A model generated the notes under the pieces. That model did no database searches. It saw nothing but the letters and a program-made list of their open reading frames with translations, and was not told where the DNA came from. From positions 186,001 through 250,000 of the forward strand of contig NZ_NPKN01000002.1 in the NCBI RefSeq assembly GCF_008329435.1: DNA of 64,000 nucleotides. Direction: 5' to 3'. Each line of letters opens with the position of its first letter. Positions within the stretch are counted from its first letter, which is position 1. This stretch comes from Rhodanobacter sp. T12-5 (lineage in GTDB: Bacteria; Pseudomonadota; Gammaproteobacteria; Xanthomonadales; Rhodanobacteraceae). The position numbers were made by a program, and so were the translations under genes. Shown here piece after piece: positions 42,574 through 52,333 of the stretch.

Positions 42574-43293
42574 GTGAACTACGCCAGCCCCACTTACGTC
42601 GAGGAAACCCGCATCGGGTTTCGTTTCCTGAGCAGCTTCGTGTGGCAGCACCACGTGCTGCGTGTCGCCATCAACGACCTGAAGCGCCTGGTCGGCCAAC
42701 CGCTGCCGCAAGGCGGCACGCTGCTGGATGTCGGTTGCGGCCAGGGCCGGTCGTTCCGGTTGCTGCAGGAGGCGTTCCAGCCGCAGCGACTGATCGGGCT
42801 GGATGCCGATCCGCGCAGCCTGGAGCTGTCGCGCAGCGAGGCGGAGAAAGAGCGCATCGCGGCCGAACTGATCGCCGGCGACTGCGCCAGCATCCACCTG
42901 CCCGACGCCAGCGTCGACATCGTGTTCTGCCACCAGACCTTCCATCACCTGGTCGAACAGGAGCGCGCGCTGGCCGAGTTCTGGCGCGTACTGAAACCGG
43001 GCGGTTACCTGCTGTTCGCCGAATCCACCAAGGCCTACATCGACAGCTGGGTCATCCGCTGGTTCTTCCGCCATCCGATGCACGTGCAGAAAAGCGCCGA
43101 TGGCTACCTGGACATGCTGCGCCGGCAGGGCTTCCGCTTTGAAGATCGTCATGTGTCGCTGCCCTACCTTTGGTGGAGTCGCGCGCGCGATTTCGGCCTG
43201 CTCGAACGCTGGGGCGTGCGCAAGCCGCCGCCGCCGGGCCAGCGCGAGGAAACCCTGGTCAACGTCGCCGCGCGCAAGCCCGGCATCGCATGA
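42574..43293 (+). CDS. SAM-dependent methyltransferase
   Basis: A 239-residue class I methyltransferase. The SAM site is LLDVGCGQGRSFRLL, followed by LIGLDADPRSLEL and IVFCHQTFHHLVEQERALAE. GTG start at 42574, 45 bases after the thioesterase. In aryl polyenes, methylation of the aromatic head group is known, so this is the probable role. The stop overlaps the next start (ATGA). Confidence 0.88.
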   Translation: MNYASPTYVEETRIGFRFLSSFVWQHHVLRVAINDLKRLVGQPLPQGGTLLDVGCGQGRSFRLLQEAFQPQRLIGLDADPRSLELSRSEAEKERIAAELIAGDCASIHLPDASVDIVFCHQTFHHLVEQERALAEFWRVLKPGGYLLFAESTKAYIDSWVIRWFFRHPMHVQKSADGYLDMLRRQGFRFEDRHVSLPYLWWSRARDFGLLERWGVRKPPPPGQREETLVNVAARKPGIA

Positions 43294-44498
43294 TGGCGTA
43301 CCTCAACGCGCTCGGCGTGATCTGCACCCTCGGCGCGGGCAAACCGGTCGTGGCCGAGTCGCTGTTTGCCGGTGACGACGGCGGCCTGCGCGACGAGTGC
43401 GGCTGGGTACCCGCGCGCGCACTGCCGCTGGGCGCGGTGCGCACGCCGCTGCCGGCCGTGCCGGAAGCATTGGCGTCCACCCGCGACAACCGCGCGAACC
43501 GCCTGCTGCTGGCCGCCGCGCTGGAAATCGAAGGCGATATCCGCGCCGCCATCGCGCGCTTTGGCAGCACGCGCATCGGCGTGGTGCTCGGCACCAGCAC
43601 CACCGGCGTCGAGCGGGCCACCGGCGGCATCGGGCGCCTGCGCCAGGACGGCGCCTGGCCCGCGGATTACCGCTACTCGGACCAGGAGCTGGGCGCGCCT
43701 GCCGAATTCCTCGCCGAATGGCTGGACCTGTCCGGCCCTTGCTACGGCATTTCCACCGCCTGCACCTCGGGCGCCCGTGCGCTGATCAGCGCGCGGCGAC
43801 TGCTGCAGATGGACCTGTGCGACGCCGTGCTGTGCGGCGGCGTCGACACGCTGGCACGGCTGCCGATCAATGGCTTCCTCTCGCTCGAAGCACTCGATGC
43901 CGCGCGCTGCGAACCGTTCTCGCGCAACCGCCGCGGCATCAACATCGGCGAAGCCGCCGCGCTGTTCCTGATGACTCGCGAAGCCGGCCCGGTCGCCCTG
44001 CTCGGCGGCGGTGCCAGTTCGGACGCGTATCATATGTCGTCGCCGGACCCCGCCGGCGCCGGCGCACAGCAGGCGATGCGCGCGGCGCTGGCCGATGCCG
44101 GACTGGATGTCGGCGAGATCGCTTATCTCAACCTGCACGGCACCGCCACCGAGCACAACGACCGCATGGAAAGCCGTGCGGTCGCTGCCGTTTTTCCGCA
44201 AGGCGTGCCCTGCTCGTCCAGCAAATCGCTGACCGGCCACACGTTGGCCGCAGCCGGTGCGCTGGAAGCGGCGTTCTGCTGGCTGAGCCTGACCGATGAT
44301 GTCGGTGCACACCGGTTGCCGCCGCACGTCTGGGATGGCGTGGCCGATCCCGAGCTGGCGCCGCTGTCCTTCACCCGAATCGGCGACCGCCTGCCGGCCA
44401 ACCGTCCGCACCGGCTGATGAGCAACTCGTTCGCGTTCGGCGGCAACAACGCCAGCCTGATCCTGGGCCACGTCGCGACGACGGAGGGCGCAGCGTGA
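43290..44498 (+). CDS. Beta-ketoacyl-ACP synthase (third of the operon)
   Basis: A 402-residue KAS with the triad STACTSGARALISA, LHGTATEHNDR and KSLTGHTLAAAG. It is placed like ApeO before the ApeP dehydratase and ApeQ reductase in known clusters. The start codon ATG at 43290 overlaps the previous TGA; the next codon is also ATG. Confidence 0.92.
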   Translation: MMAYLNALGVICTLGAGKPVVAESLFAGDDGGLRDECGWVPARALPLGAVRTPLPAVPEALASTRDNRANRLLLAAALEIEGDIRAAIARFGSTRIGVVLGTSTTGVERATGGIGRLRQDGAWPADYRYSDQELGAPAEFLAEWLDLSGPCYGISTACTSGARALISARRLLQMDLCDAVLCGGVDTLARLPINGFLSLEALDAARCEPFSRNRRGINIGEAAALFLMTREAGPVALLGGGASSDAYHMSSPDPAGAGAQQAMRAALADAGLDVGEIAYLNLHGTATEHNDRMESRAVAAVFPQGVPCSSSKSLTGHTLAAAGALEAAFCWLSLTDDVGAHRLPPHVWDGVADPELAPLSFTRIGDRLPANRPHRLMSNSFAFGGNNASLILGHVATTEGAA

Positions 44499-44956
44499 CC
44501 TGGCCGATCGAATCACTGCTGCCGCACACTGGCGGGATGATCCTGCTGGACGCGGTGATCGAGGCCGAGGGAGAACGCGTCGCCTGCCGCCGCACGGTAC
44601 GTCCCGGCGGCCTGTTCGAGGATGCCGACGGCAACCTGCCCGCGTGGTGCGGCGTCGAGCTGATGGCGCAATGCGTGGCCGCCTGGTCCGGCTGGCAGGC
44701 GAAGCGCGAGCAGCGCCCGGTGCGGCTGGGCTTCCTGCTCGGCACGCGCCGCTATCAGTGCGACGTCGATGCGTTCGCCGCCGGCAGCGAACTCGTCATC
44801 GAGGCCGTGCGCTGTTTTCACGACGACGAGGGCATGGCAATGTTCGCCTGCCGCATCGACGCACCGGGGGCACATGCCGAAGCACGCCTGACCGTGTTCA
44901 GCCCGCCCGATCCCGATGCCTTTCTCGCTTCCACCGTACAGGGTCAAGACGCATGA
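44495..44956 (+). CDS. 3-hydroxyacyl-ACP dehydratase, ApeP-like hot-dog
   Basis: A 153-residue protein: IESLLPHTGGMILLDAVIEA, with the histidine of the family at the start, then AWCGVELMAQCVAAWSGWQA. The ending LTVFSPPDPDAFLAS is like ApeP. It removes water from the 3-hydroxy intermediate to yield the double bonds. GTG start in the GTGA overlap. Confidence 0.88.
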   Translation: MTWPIESLLPHTGGMILLDAVIEAEGERVACRRTVRPGGLFEDADGNLPAWCGVELMAQCVAAWSGWQAKREQRPVRLGFLLGTRRYQCDVDAFAAGSELVIEAVRCFHDDEGMAMFACRIDAPGAHAEARLTVFSPPDPDAFLASTVQGQDA

Positions 44957-45681
44957 CTGAAACCATCCTCGTCACCGGTTCCAGCCGCGGCATCGGCCGC
45001 GCCATCGCCCTGCGGCTGGCCCGCGGCGGCTACGACCTGGTGCTGCATTGCCGCTCCCGTCGCGACGAGGCCGAGGCCGTACGCATGCAGGTGCAGGCGC
45101 TGGGACGTGAGGCGCGCATCCTGCAATTCGACATCGCCGACCGCGCCGCCTGCGCCGAGGCGCTGACCGCCGACGTCACCGACCACGCGGCGTACTACGG
45201 CGTGGTCTGCAACGCCGGCCTCACCCGCGACGGCGCCTTTCCCGCACTGACCGGCGACGACTGGGACAGCGTGCTGCGCACCAACCTGGACGGCTTCTAC
45301 AACGTGTTGCACCCGCTGATCATGCCGATGATCCGTCGCCGCGCTGCCGGCCGCATCGTCTGCATCACCTCGGTGTCGGGGATCATCGGCAACCGTGGGC
45401 AAGTCAACTACAGCGCATCGAAGGCCGGCGTGATCGGCGCGGCCAAGGCGCTGGCGGTGGAACTGGCCAAGCGCAAGATCACCGTCAACTGCGTGGCGCC
45501 AGGCCTGATCGATACCGACATGCTGGACCCCGAGGTGCCCGTCGAAGAGATCCTCGGCATGATCCCCGCCCAGCGCACCGGTACGCCCGACGAAGTCGCC
45601 GCCGCCGTGGAGTTCCTGCTCGGCGCGGACGCCGGCTACATCACCCGCCAGGTGCTGGCGGTCAATGGCGGGCTGTGCTGA
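44953..45681 (+). CDS. 3-ketoacyl-ACP reductase (FabG/ApeQ-like SDR), last gene of the operon
   Basis: A 242-residue short-chain dehydrogenase. The cofactor loop is TGSSRGIGRAIALRLA, NAG is in VCNAGLTRDGAFPA, and the active site is ITSVSGIIGNRGQVNYSASK, with Ser, Tyr and Lys all present. It reduces the 3-keto group after each extension. It overlaps the dehydratase by 4 bases. No apeR, LolA, MMPL exporter or DUF3261 gene follows. Confidence 0.92.
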   Translation: MTETILVTGSSRGIGRAIALRLARGGYDLVLHCRSRRDEAEAVRMQVQALGREARILQFDIADRAACAEALTADVTDHAAYYGVVCNAGLTRDGAFPALTGDDWDSVLRTNLDGFYNVLHPLIMPMIRRRAAGRIVCITSVSGIIGNRGQVNYSASKAGVIGAAKALAVELAKRKITVNCVAPGLIDTDMLDPEVPVEEILGMIPAQRTGTPDEVAAAVEFLLGADAGYITRQVLAVNGGLC

Positions 45682-45745
45682 TTGAGGTCATTCACGATTT
45701 TCGTGGCCCTCCGGCCGCATTCCACCAGTAAAGGAGATCAACTGC

Positions 45746-46189
45746 ATGAAAGCGAAAACTCTCGGCCTGACCATCTTGCTGCTCGCCGCCGTACCCGGCC
45801 TGAGCCTGGCATCGGAAAAAGTGGTTCACCTGCCGTTTGACAGCGCCGTGGCCGCCGCGACACAAAGCGGAAAGCTCGACGGCAGCGTGAAGTTCTTCCT
45901 GGACGGCCACCGGCCTGCCGGCGCCAAGGTGGTGAATGACAACGTCACCATCAGCCGCAAGACCAACGCCTTCGGCAAGAAAGACCAGGAAAGCTGCGAC
46001 TGGGTGCTGCAGGGCATCCTGATTTCGCTGCAGGGCGACGCCAAGCGCGTCGGTGCCAATGCGGTGATCGACATCGTCAGCAACTACAACAACACCGAAT
46101 ACCGCGACGCCCACGATTACGAATGCCACCGCGGTTTCCTGATGTCCGGCGTCGCCCTGAAGGCCAAGTTCGCCAAGATCAAACCCTGA
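45746..46189 (+). CDS. Hypothetical secreted protein
   Basis: A 147-residue protein with a signal peptide ([23 protein letters not shown]) after a good AAGGAG site. The mature part contains [37 protein letters not shown] and [13 protein letters not shown]. Such proteins are often labelled excinuclease-like, but there is no link to UvrABC. The GANAV-D segment resembles YbjQ/DUF4156-type folding. Function unknown. Confidence 0.7.
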   Translation: MKAKTLGLTILLLAAVPGLSLASEKVVHLPFDSAVAAATQSGKLDGSVKFFLDGHRPAGAKVVNDNVTISRKTNAFGKKDQESCDWVLQGILISLQGDAKRVGANAVIDIVSNYNNTEYRDAHDYECHRGFLMSGVALKAKFAKIKP

Positions 46190-46278
46190 ACCAATCGCAG
46201 CGACACCTTGCACGCGCCGCATCCGGGAGGGTGCGGCGCTGCGTTATGATTCATCGACAAGTCTTTCAAGGAACTCCG

Positions 46279-47436
46279 ATGCGCCCCTTCCCTCTCGGCG
46301 AAGACATCGATCTGCTGCGCGAGTCCGTGCACGCCTTTGCGGAAAAGGAAATCGCCCCGCGCGCCGACCGCATCGATCGCGACAATCTTTTTCCCGCCGA
46401 TCTGTGGCGCAAGTTCGGGGAGATGGGTCTGCTGGGCGTCACCGTGCCGGAGACCTATGGCGGCAGCGGCCTGGGCTTCCTCGCGCACATGGTCGCGATG
46501 GAGGAAATCTCGCGCGCGTCCGGATCGGTCGGCCTGTCCTACGGCGCGCACTCCAACCTGTGCCTCAACAACATCTACCACAACGGCAACGAGGCGCAGC
46601 GGCAGAAATACCTGCCCAAGCTGTGCAGCGGCGAGCATGTCGGTGCGCTGGCGATGAGCGAGCCCGGCGCCGGTTCCGACGTGGTGGGCTCGATGAGCTG
46701 CAAGGCCGAGCTGCGCGGCGACGTATGGGTGGCCAACGGCAACAAGATGTGGATCACCAACGGACCGGATGCCGACGTGCTGCTGGTCTACATGCGCACC
46801 GCGCCGCGCACCGCCGGCAGCCGCTGCATGACTGCCTTCATCGTCGAAAAAGGCATGAAGGGTTTCAGCACGGCGCAGAAGCTGGACAAGCTCGGCATGC
46901 GCGGTTCCAACACCTGCGAGCTGGTGTTCGACAATTGCGAGATCCCGGCCGAGAACATCGTCGGCGAGGTCAACGAAGGCGTGCGCGTGTTGATGAACGG
47001 GCTGGACACCGAGCGCCTGGTGCTGTCCGGCGGCCCGATCGGACTGATGCAGGCGGCGATCGACATCACCCTGCCGTACGTGCGCGAGCGCAAGCAGTTC
47101 AACGCACCGATCGGCACGTTCGAGATCATGCAGGCCAAGGTCGCGGACATGTACACCGCGCTGCAGAGCTCGCGCGGCTTTGCCTACATGGTGGCGCAGC
47201 AATTCGACAACGGCGTGAAGTCGCGCATCGACCCGGCGGCGTGTTTGCTCAATGCGTCGGTCAACGCGGTACAGGTGGCGCTGGAGGCGATCCAGTCACT
47301 CGGCGGCAACGGCTACATCAACGAGTTCCCCGCCGGCCGCCTGCTGCGCGACGCCAAGCTGTACGAGATCGGCGCCGGCACGAATGAAATCCGCCGCATG
47401 CTGATCGGCCGCGAGCTGTTCCACGGCAAGGCCTGA
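46279..47436 (+). CDS. liuA: Isovaleryl-CoA dehydrogenase
   Basis: A 385-residue acyl-CoA dehydrogenase. It shows [33 protein letters not shown] and [16 protein letters not shown], all typical of isovaleryl-CoA dehydrogenases, plus [20 protein letters not shown] and the ending [20 protein letters not shown]. It oxidises isovaleryl-CoA to 3-methylcrotonyl-CoA in leucine breakdown, using FAD. The ATG at 46279 follows AAGGAAC; an in-frame ATG 33 bases upstream is less likely. The thiolase and the carboxylase subunit of the same route lie further downstream. Confidence 0.92.
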   Translation: MRPFPLGEDIDLLRESVHAFAEKEIAPRADRIDRDNLFPADLWRKFGEMGLLGVTVPETYGGSGLGFLAHMVAMEEISRASGSVGLSYGAHSNLCLNNIYHNGNEAQRQKYLPKLCSGEHVGALAMSEPGAGSDVVGSMSCKAELRGDVWVANGNKMWITNGPDADVLLVYMRTAPRTAGSRCMTAFIVEKGMKGFSTAQKLDKLGMRGSNTCELVFDNCEIPAENIVGEVNEGVRVLMNGLDTERLVLSGGPIGLMQAAIDITLPYVRERKQFNAPIGTFEIMQAKVADMYTALQSSRGFAYMVAQQFDNGVKSRIDPAACLLNASVNAVQVALEAIQSLGGNGYINEFPAGRLLRDAKLYEIGAGTNEIRRMLIGRELFHGKA

Positions 47437-47443
47437 CGCTTGA

Positions 47444-47512
47444 CCGCAGGAGCGCACCCTGTGCGCGATGCTCTTTCACACGGGGCATCGCGCACAGAAT
47501 GCGCTCCTGCGG
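47444..47512. repeat. REP-type palindrome after liuA
   Basis: A long hairpin with arms starting CCGCAGGAGCGCACCCTGTG and ending in CAGAATGCGCTCCTGCGG; the inner part CGCGATG/CATCGCG also pairs. This is the common GCAGGAGCGC class of xanthomonad repeats. It lies between two convergent genes and may end transcription of both. Confidence 0.85.
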
Positions 47513-47530
47513 AAACACGGCGATTTCGAC

Positions 47531-50341
47531 TCAGAACGACCAGCTGAAATTCGCCGTGGCCATCCTCGCCTGCTGGCGCTGACCGAAGTACTGGTCGTAG
47601 CCAAGCTGCAGGCTGGCGCGCGACGTCATGTTCCAGTCCAGCGAGGTACCGGCCACGCCACCATAACGCGACAGGCCGATGCCGCCGATCGGCGCGTACT
47701 GGTTGATCCCGCTGAAGCTGGCATCGAACACTTCACCACGCAGGCCGAACGATTGCTGCCACGCCAGGTGCGTTTGCAGGCTCAGGCTTCCGCCGTGGGC
47801 CAGCGTCCAGCCACGCGCGGCACGCAGCCCCGCGCCACCCTGCCAACGGGCGACGGTCTGTGCGTCCGATTTCAGGCCGAAGCCGTCCGCGCCCATTTCA
47901 TTGAAGCCGCCACGCCGGATCTGCGCATATTGCAGGTTGACGTACGGCGTGATCTGCGTGCGACCGAGCGACAGGCGATAACCGCTTTCGCCATACGCCA
48001 CGCCGTAACGGCCGTTGCTGTCGCTGGCGACGCCGGCGTACCGATCGCCGAGCTGGAGTTGCCGACGCATGTTTTCCCGGTAGCTGCCGACCCCGAAGCG
48101 ACCCATCGTGTACCACGAACCGCGGATCACGCCGCCGTACAGCATTCCTTCCATGGCGTGGCTGCGACCCTGATCGGCGCTCTCGGCAAGGCGGCCCAGG
48201 CCCTGGCTGCGACTGAGCGCGTAACCGGCGAACCCGGCGCTGCCGATGCGCTGGTCGGCACCGACCATCATGCCGCTGAGGTCGTAGCCCACGCCGCTGT
48301 ACCCGCTGCGCGACATGGCACCGTGGTAGCCGAGGTCCTGTACCCAGCCACCGGCCTTCGGCGCGTCGAGCAGGCTGTCAAAGCGTGCGGACAGTGCACG
48401 CGTGCCAGCGTCGATAGCCTCGAACGTCATCGCCGTACTGGCGGCATGCAACTGGCCGGAAAGGCTCTGCAACGAATGTTGCACCGTGTCCAGCGAGGCA
48501 CTGTGCTGCAGGCTCGCGGCACCGGCAATGAAATTCGCCGAAGCCGGCGTGATGCCGGATGGCGCGGCCGGACCGAGCTGACTGTTGATCTGATCGAACG
48601 CACCCTGCACGCGCCGTGCGGCGCCGAAGGAAGATGCGGTATAGCTCATACCCAGCGCCGTGACCTGTACCTGGCTGACATCGAGCCAGGCGCTGTTGGC
48701 GTCGTAACCGGGCGTCGCGACGAGCATGACGTTGGATGCGGTGTTCACCGCCGAAAAGGTCCCACTCAATCCGCCGCTGGCAGTGAGCACATCGGTGTGC
48801 GAATTGAGGACGTAACCCGGGCTGGTACCCGTTACATACAGATCGCCACCACCGAGAGTGGCCGTGCCGGTGACGCGCAACGCCGAACCCAGCGATACCG
48901 CCAGCCGGCCATTGCCCTGCTGCGTGTAGTTGCCGGCCACAGACACGTCCTGGTTGACGACGCCAAGCACGCCGGCATTGGTGACGTCGCCACCGATCAC
49001 CGGCGTATTCGTCAGGGTACCTTGCGCCCCAATGTCGACGCTGGATGCCAGCGATTTGGCAGTCAGGGAGCCTGCCTCGACCTGGGTCAGGCCGGTATAG
49101 GTGGCATCCTCGTTCAACATTAGGGTGCCGCCACCTTGCTTGATCAGACCACCGGCGCCGGAGATCGCATTGTTCCAGTTCGAGCTGCCTTCGAAGTTGA
49201 CCGTGACATCGCCCCAGTCGAACTTCGCCGGCCCGTTCACCGCCTTGCCAACGTCCAGTTCGCCATAGCCGAACACCTTGTCCGGCCCGGGCGCACCGAG
49301 ATCGTCGGCCGTGCCGAGCAGCGTCTGGCGCACGAGATCGTTGGTGAAATACGGGTAGGCCTGCCATACCAGTGCGGCCGCGCCCGAGACCTCCGGCGCC
49401 GCGAACGACGTGCCGCTGACCACCCAATAGGATGCGTTGCCGACGGTGTCGTCCTTGCCGCTGACGATCACGTCGCCGGGAGCGGCCAGGCAATAGTTCA
49501 TCGCCTTGCCGCAGGCATTGGAGTAGCTCGCCAACTGGGCGGGATGGTTGCTGTCGACCGCCACAGCGACCAGCCAGCCCGGCTCCAGATCGGGCGACAG
49601 GCTCGGCAGTGCGGCGATGTCACTGGGGTCGCTGCGGGAATCATTGCCGGCCGCGAACACCACCAGCCCCCCGTGCTGCAGCACGTACGGCTTGTACGCG
49701 TCGGCGAAGGCCTTGTTGATCGAGGCGTCGGTGGTGTCCCAGTAGATGCCGCCCCAGGAATTGTTCATCACCTGCACGCCGGCATTGATCAGCGCCGGGT
49801 TGAGGGTTTGTGCGAAGAATGCGGCGTCGGCGGCGGTGACCGCGTTGCCCTGGCCGGAACCGTCATCGACGGGCTCCTTGTCGCTGATGATTCGCGCCGA
49901 CACCAGGCTGGCGCCCGGCGCGATACCGCCGGGAAACTGATCGAACGCCGTGCCTGCAGCGATTTCCGATACCCAGGTGCCGTGGCCGACCACGTCATCG
50001 ATCGCGGTGTTGTTGCTGCTCGAATCAACATAGATCAGCTCCTGGGTCACGCGGCCGGTCAGCGTCGGATGCGAACGCATGATGCCGCTGTCGACCACGC
50101 CGATGACCACGCCCGCCCCGGTGTAGCCTTGCTGGTGGGCCACATCCGCATGCGTCAGCACAAGCTGCGCATCCGACGGCGGCTGATCGCTCGGGGTGGT
50201 TGGCGGTGGGGGCGGGGTGACTGGTGCCGGCGGCGTTTTGACGTTGTTGAACCCACCACCGCCGCATCCAGCCAGGCCAAGCGCCATGGCTGTCAACAAG
50301 GTCATTTCGCGACGGCGCAAACCCGCATCGAACGTTTTCAT
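47531..50341 (-). CDS. S8 (subtilisin-like) serine protease autotransporter with lipoprotein-type N-terminus
   Basis: A 936-residue protein. The N-terminus MTLLTAMALGLAGCGGGG has a lipobox, followed by a proline-rich spacer. The subtilase domain has its triad in VVDSGIM (Asp), VGHGTWVSE (His) and VSGTSFAAPEV (Ser). Then comes a beta-helix-like passenger (GGLIKQGGGTLMLNEDATY, the usual autotransporter repeat) and a C-terminal beta-barrel (from about residue 660) ending in the outer-membrane signature FSWSF. Similar lipidated subtilase autotransporters (NalP, SphB1) process other surface proteins. The start at 50341 puts the signal right; the frame runs to 50458. It splits the leucine-breakdown genes. 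Confidence 0.93.
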   Translation of the reverse strand: MKTFDAGLRRREMTLLTAMALGLAGCGGGGFNNVKTPPAPVTPPPPPTTPSDQPPSDAQLVLTHADVAHQQGYTGAGVVIGVVDSGIMRSHPTLTGRVTQELIYVDSSSNNTAIDDVVGHGTWVSEIAAGTAFDQFPGGIAPGASLVSARIISDKEPVDDGSGQGNAVTAADAAFFAQTLNPALINAGVQVMNNSWGGIYWDTTDASINKAFADAYKPYVLQHGGLVVFAAGNDSRSDPSDIAALPSLSPDLEPGWLVAVAVDSNHPAQLASYSNACGKAMNYCLAAPGDVIVSGKDDTVGNASYWVVSGTSFAAPEVSGAAALVWQAYPYFTNDLVRQTLLGTADDLGAPGPDKVFGYGELDVGKAVNGPAKFDWGDVTVNFEGSSNWNNAISGAGGLIKQGGGTLMLNEDATYTGLTQVEAGSLTAKSLASSVDIGAQGTLTNTPVIGGDVTNAGVLGVVNQDVSVAGNYTQQGNGRLAVSLGSALRVTGTATLGGGDLYVTGTSPGYVLNSHTDVLTASGGLSGTFSAVNTASNVMLVATPGYDANSAWLDVSQVQVTALGMSYTASSFGAARRVQGAFDQINSQLGPAAPSGITPASANFIAGAASLQHSASLDTVQHSLQSLSGQLHAASTAMTFEAIDAGTRALSARFDSLLDAPKAGGWVQDLGYHGAMSRSGYSGVGYDLSGMMVGADQRIGSAGFAGYALSRSQGLGRLAESADQGRSHAMEGMLYGGVIRGSWYTMGRFGVGSYRENMRRQLQLGDRYAGVASDSNGRYGVAYGESGYRLSLGRTQITPYVNLQYAQIRRGGFNEMGADGFGLKSDAQTVARWQGGAGLRAARGWTLAHGGSLSLQTHLAWQQSFGLRGEVFDASFSGINQYAPIGGIGLSRYGGVAGTSLDWNMTSRASLQLGYDQYFGQRQQARMATANFSWSF

Positions 50342-50564
50342 CGTGTCATCCCCGGACCAATCGAAACCCGGCATCGCAGCGCGCGGAACATGCCACGATG
50401 CCCTCCCCTGCGCGCATCTTGACACAACAAAAATCCAATGAAACGACGCGCAAGGCATATCTGGAGCGGCCAGACCCGATTTGCCGTGATTTATGGCGGG
50501 CTGCGATAATTCGCAGGTTGTCCATCGGGCGTTCGCGCCCCTTCAGTCTCAAGCGGAGTTACCC

Positions 50565-51749
50565 ATGTCGGATGTCAGCGTAGTCATCGTCGGCGCCAAG
50601 CGCACGGCCATCGGCTCCTTCCTCGGCCAGTTCACCGGCGTACCCACGCCGAAACTCGGCGCCACCGCCATCCGCGCCGCGCTGGATCAGTCGGGCATTG
50701 CGCCGGCCGACGTCAGCGAAGTGATCATGGGCTGCGTGCTGCCCGCCAATCTCGGCCAGGCACCGGCACGCCAGGCTTCGCTTGGCGCCGACCTGCCCGC
50801 CGGCACCGGCTGCACCACCATCAACAAGGTGTGCGGCTCGGGCATGAAGGCGATCATGCTGGGGAACGACCTGATCAAGGCCGGCTCGGCGACCGTGGTG
50901 GTGGCCGGCGGCATGGAGTCGATGACCAACGCGCCGCACATGGTGCAGGCGCGCACGGGCATCCGCTACGGCGACGGCCAGCTGGTCGACCACATGGCCT
51001 GGGACGGCCTGACCAACCCGTACGACGGCAAGGCGATGGGCGTGTTCGGCGAACTGTGCGCCGACAAGTATCACTTCACCCGCGAAGCGCAGGACGCGTT
51101 CTCGATCGAGTCGGTCAAGCGGGCGCAGGCGGCGCAGCAAAACGGCGCGTTCGCGGGCGAGATCGTGCCGGTCACCGTCAGCGGCCGCAAGGGCGACGTG
51201 GTGGTCGACACCGACGAGCAGCCGGGCCGCTCAGACATCGCCAAGATCCCGACCCTGCGCCCGGCGTTCCGCAAGGAAAACGGCACCATCACCGCAGCCA
51301 GCTCGTCCAGCATTTCCGATGGCGCTGCCGCACTGGTCCTGCTCTCCGCCGATGACGCCAACAAGCGCGGACTGAAACCGCTGGCGCGCATCGTGGCGCA
51401 CGCCACCCATTCGCAGGAGCCGGAATGGTTCACCACGGCGCCGGTCGGCGCCATCCAGAAAGTGCTGGACAAGGCCGGCTGGAAAGTCGAGGACGTCGAC
51501 CTGTTCGAAATCAACGAGGCCTTCGCGGTGGTTGCCATGACGCCGATGAAGGAGCTGGGCATCCCGCATGAAAAGCTCAACGTCAATGGCGGCGCCTGCG
51601 CGCTGGGCCACCCCATCGGCGCCAGCGGCGCGCGTCTGGTGGTGACGCTTTTGAATGCGCTGAAAACGCGGGGAGTCACGCGCGGCGTGGCGGCCCTGTG
51701 CATTGGTGGCGGCGAAGCGACCGCGATTGCAGTGGAATGCGTGAGCTGA
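50565..51749 (+). CDS. atoB: Acetyl-CoA C-acetyltransferase (thiolase)
   Basis: A 394-residue thiolase. The acylated cysteine is in INKVCGSGMKAIMLG. The active histidine is in NVNGGACALGHPIGASGARL and the second cysteine in VAALCIGGGEATAI. VVAGGMESMTNAPH is also typical. It makes or splits acetoacetyl-CoA, the last step after leucine breakdown and ketone-body formation. The start at 50565 matches the family (MSDVSVVIVGAKRTAIGSFL). Confidence 0.93.
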   Translation: MSDVSVVIVGAKRTAIGSFLGQFTGVPTPKLGATAIRAALDQSGIAPADVSEVIMGCVLPANLGQAPARQASLGADLPAGTGCTTINKVCGSGMKAIMLGNDLIKAGSATVVVAGGMESMTNAPHMVQARTGIRYGDGQLVDHMAWDGLTNPYDGKAMGVFGELCADKYHFTREAQDAFSIESVKRAQAAQQNGAFAGEIVPVTVSGRKGDVVVDTDEQPGRSDIAKIPTLRPAFRKENGTITAASSSSISDGAAALVLLSADDANKRGLKPLARIVAHATHSQEPEWFTTAPVGAIQKVLDKAGWKVEDVDLFEINEAFAVVAMTPMKELGIPHEKLNVNGGACALGHPIGASGARLVVTLLNALKTRGVTRGVAALCIGGGEATAIAVECVS

Positions 51750-51907
51750 ATCCGCCTTTTGCTGCCATCAGGTTATCTTCACGTGACAGCCAGCTAAACT
51801 GGATCGTAATGCGCGCTGAAGCACCGCTATAAAAAATGTGGCGCAACTTCTGCGAAAGCGTTATTAATACACGGCCAAACGGCATTCCACGGCAAAGGAG
51901 ATCCACC

Positions 51908-52315
51908 ATGAAGTTTACGCGTACCCTACTCGCCGCCGCGCTCGTCGCGCTGTTGGCGGCATGCAGCAACGGCGCGCAGGATTCCGCGCAGGACGCCCAG
52001 AAGTCCGCTGACACCGCTCAGCAGGCTGCTGATACGGCGCAGCAGGCTGCTGCCCAGGCTCCGACCACGGAAGCAGTGCAAGCTGCCGACCAGGCCAAGA
52101 CCGCTGCCAATGCAGCCGGCCAGGCCGCCGACCAGGCCCAGCAGGCCGCCACCGCAGCTTCCTCGGCCAACAACGCCATGAGCGATTCGGCCAAGGATGC
52201 CGCCAGCAATGCCGCCAATCAGGCCGACAAGGCTGCCGACGCTGCGAAAGACGCTGCCGGCAATGCAAAGGACGCTGCAAAGGACGCAGCAAAGGCCGCC
52301 TCCAGCGGTCATTGA
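51908..52315 (+). CDS. Alanine-rich lipoprotein with coiled-coil-like repeats
   Basis: A 135-residue protein. The signal MKFTRTLLAAALVALLAAC has a lipobox with cysteine at 19. The rest is almost entirely Ala, Gln, Asp, Lys and Ser in repeats such as AQQAADTAQQAA and AADAAKDAAGNAKDAA with near-heptad and 11-residue spacing. It should form one long helix in the periplasm, like Lpp-type or LEA-like proteins. AAGGAGAT site before the start and a strong terminator after the gene point to high expression. Function unknown. Confidence 0.85.
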   Translation: MKFTRTLLAAALVALLAACSNGAQDSAQDAQKSADTAQQAADTAQQAAAQAPTTEAVQAADQAKTAANAAGQAADQAQQAATAASSANNAMSDSAKDAASNAANQADKAADAAKDAAGNAKDAAKDAAKAASSGH

Positions 52316-52333
52316 TCCGGTTCCGGTTCAATG

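Noticed and set aside
51960..52312. Short tandem repeats resembling a CRISPR or satellite array
   Set aside because: The repeats are the codons of the alanine-rich lipoprotein; spacing varies and there are no unique spacers.
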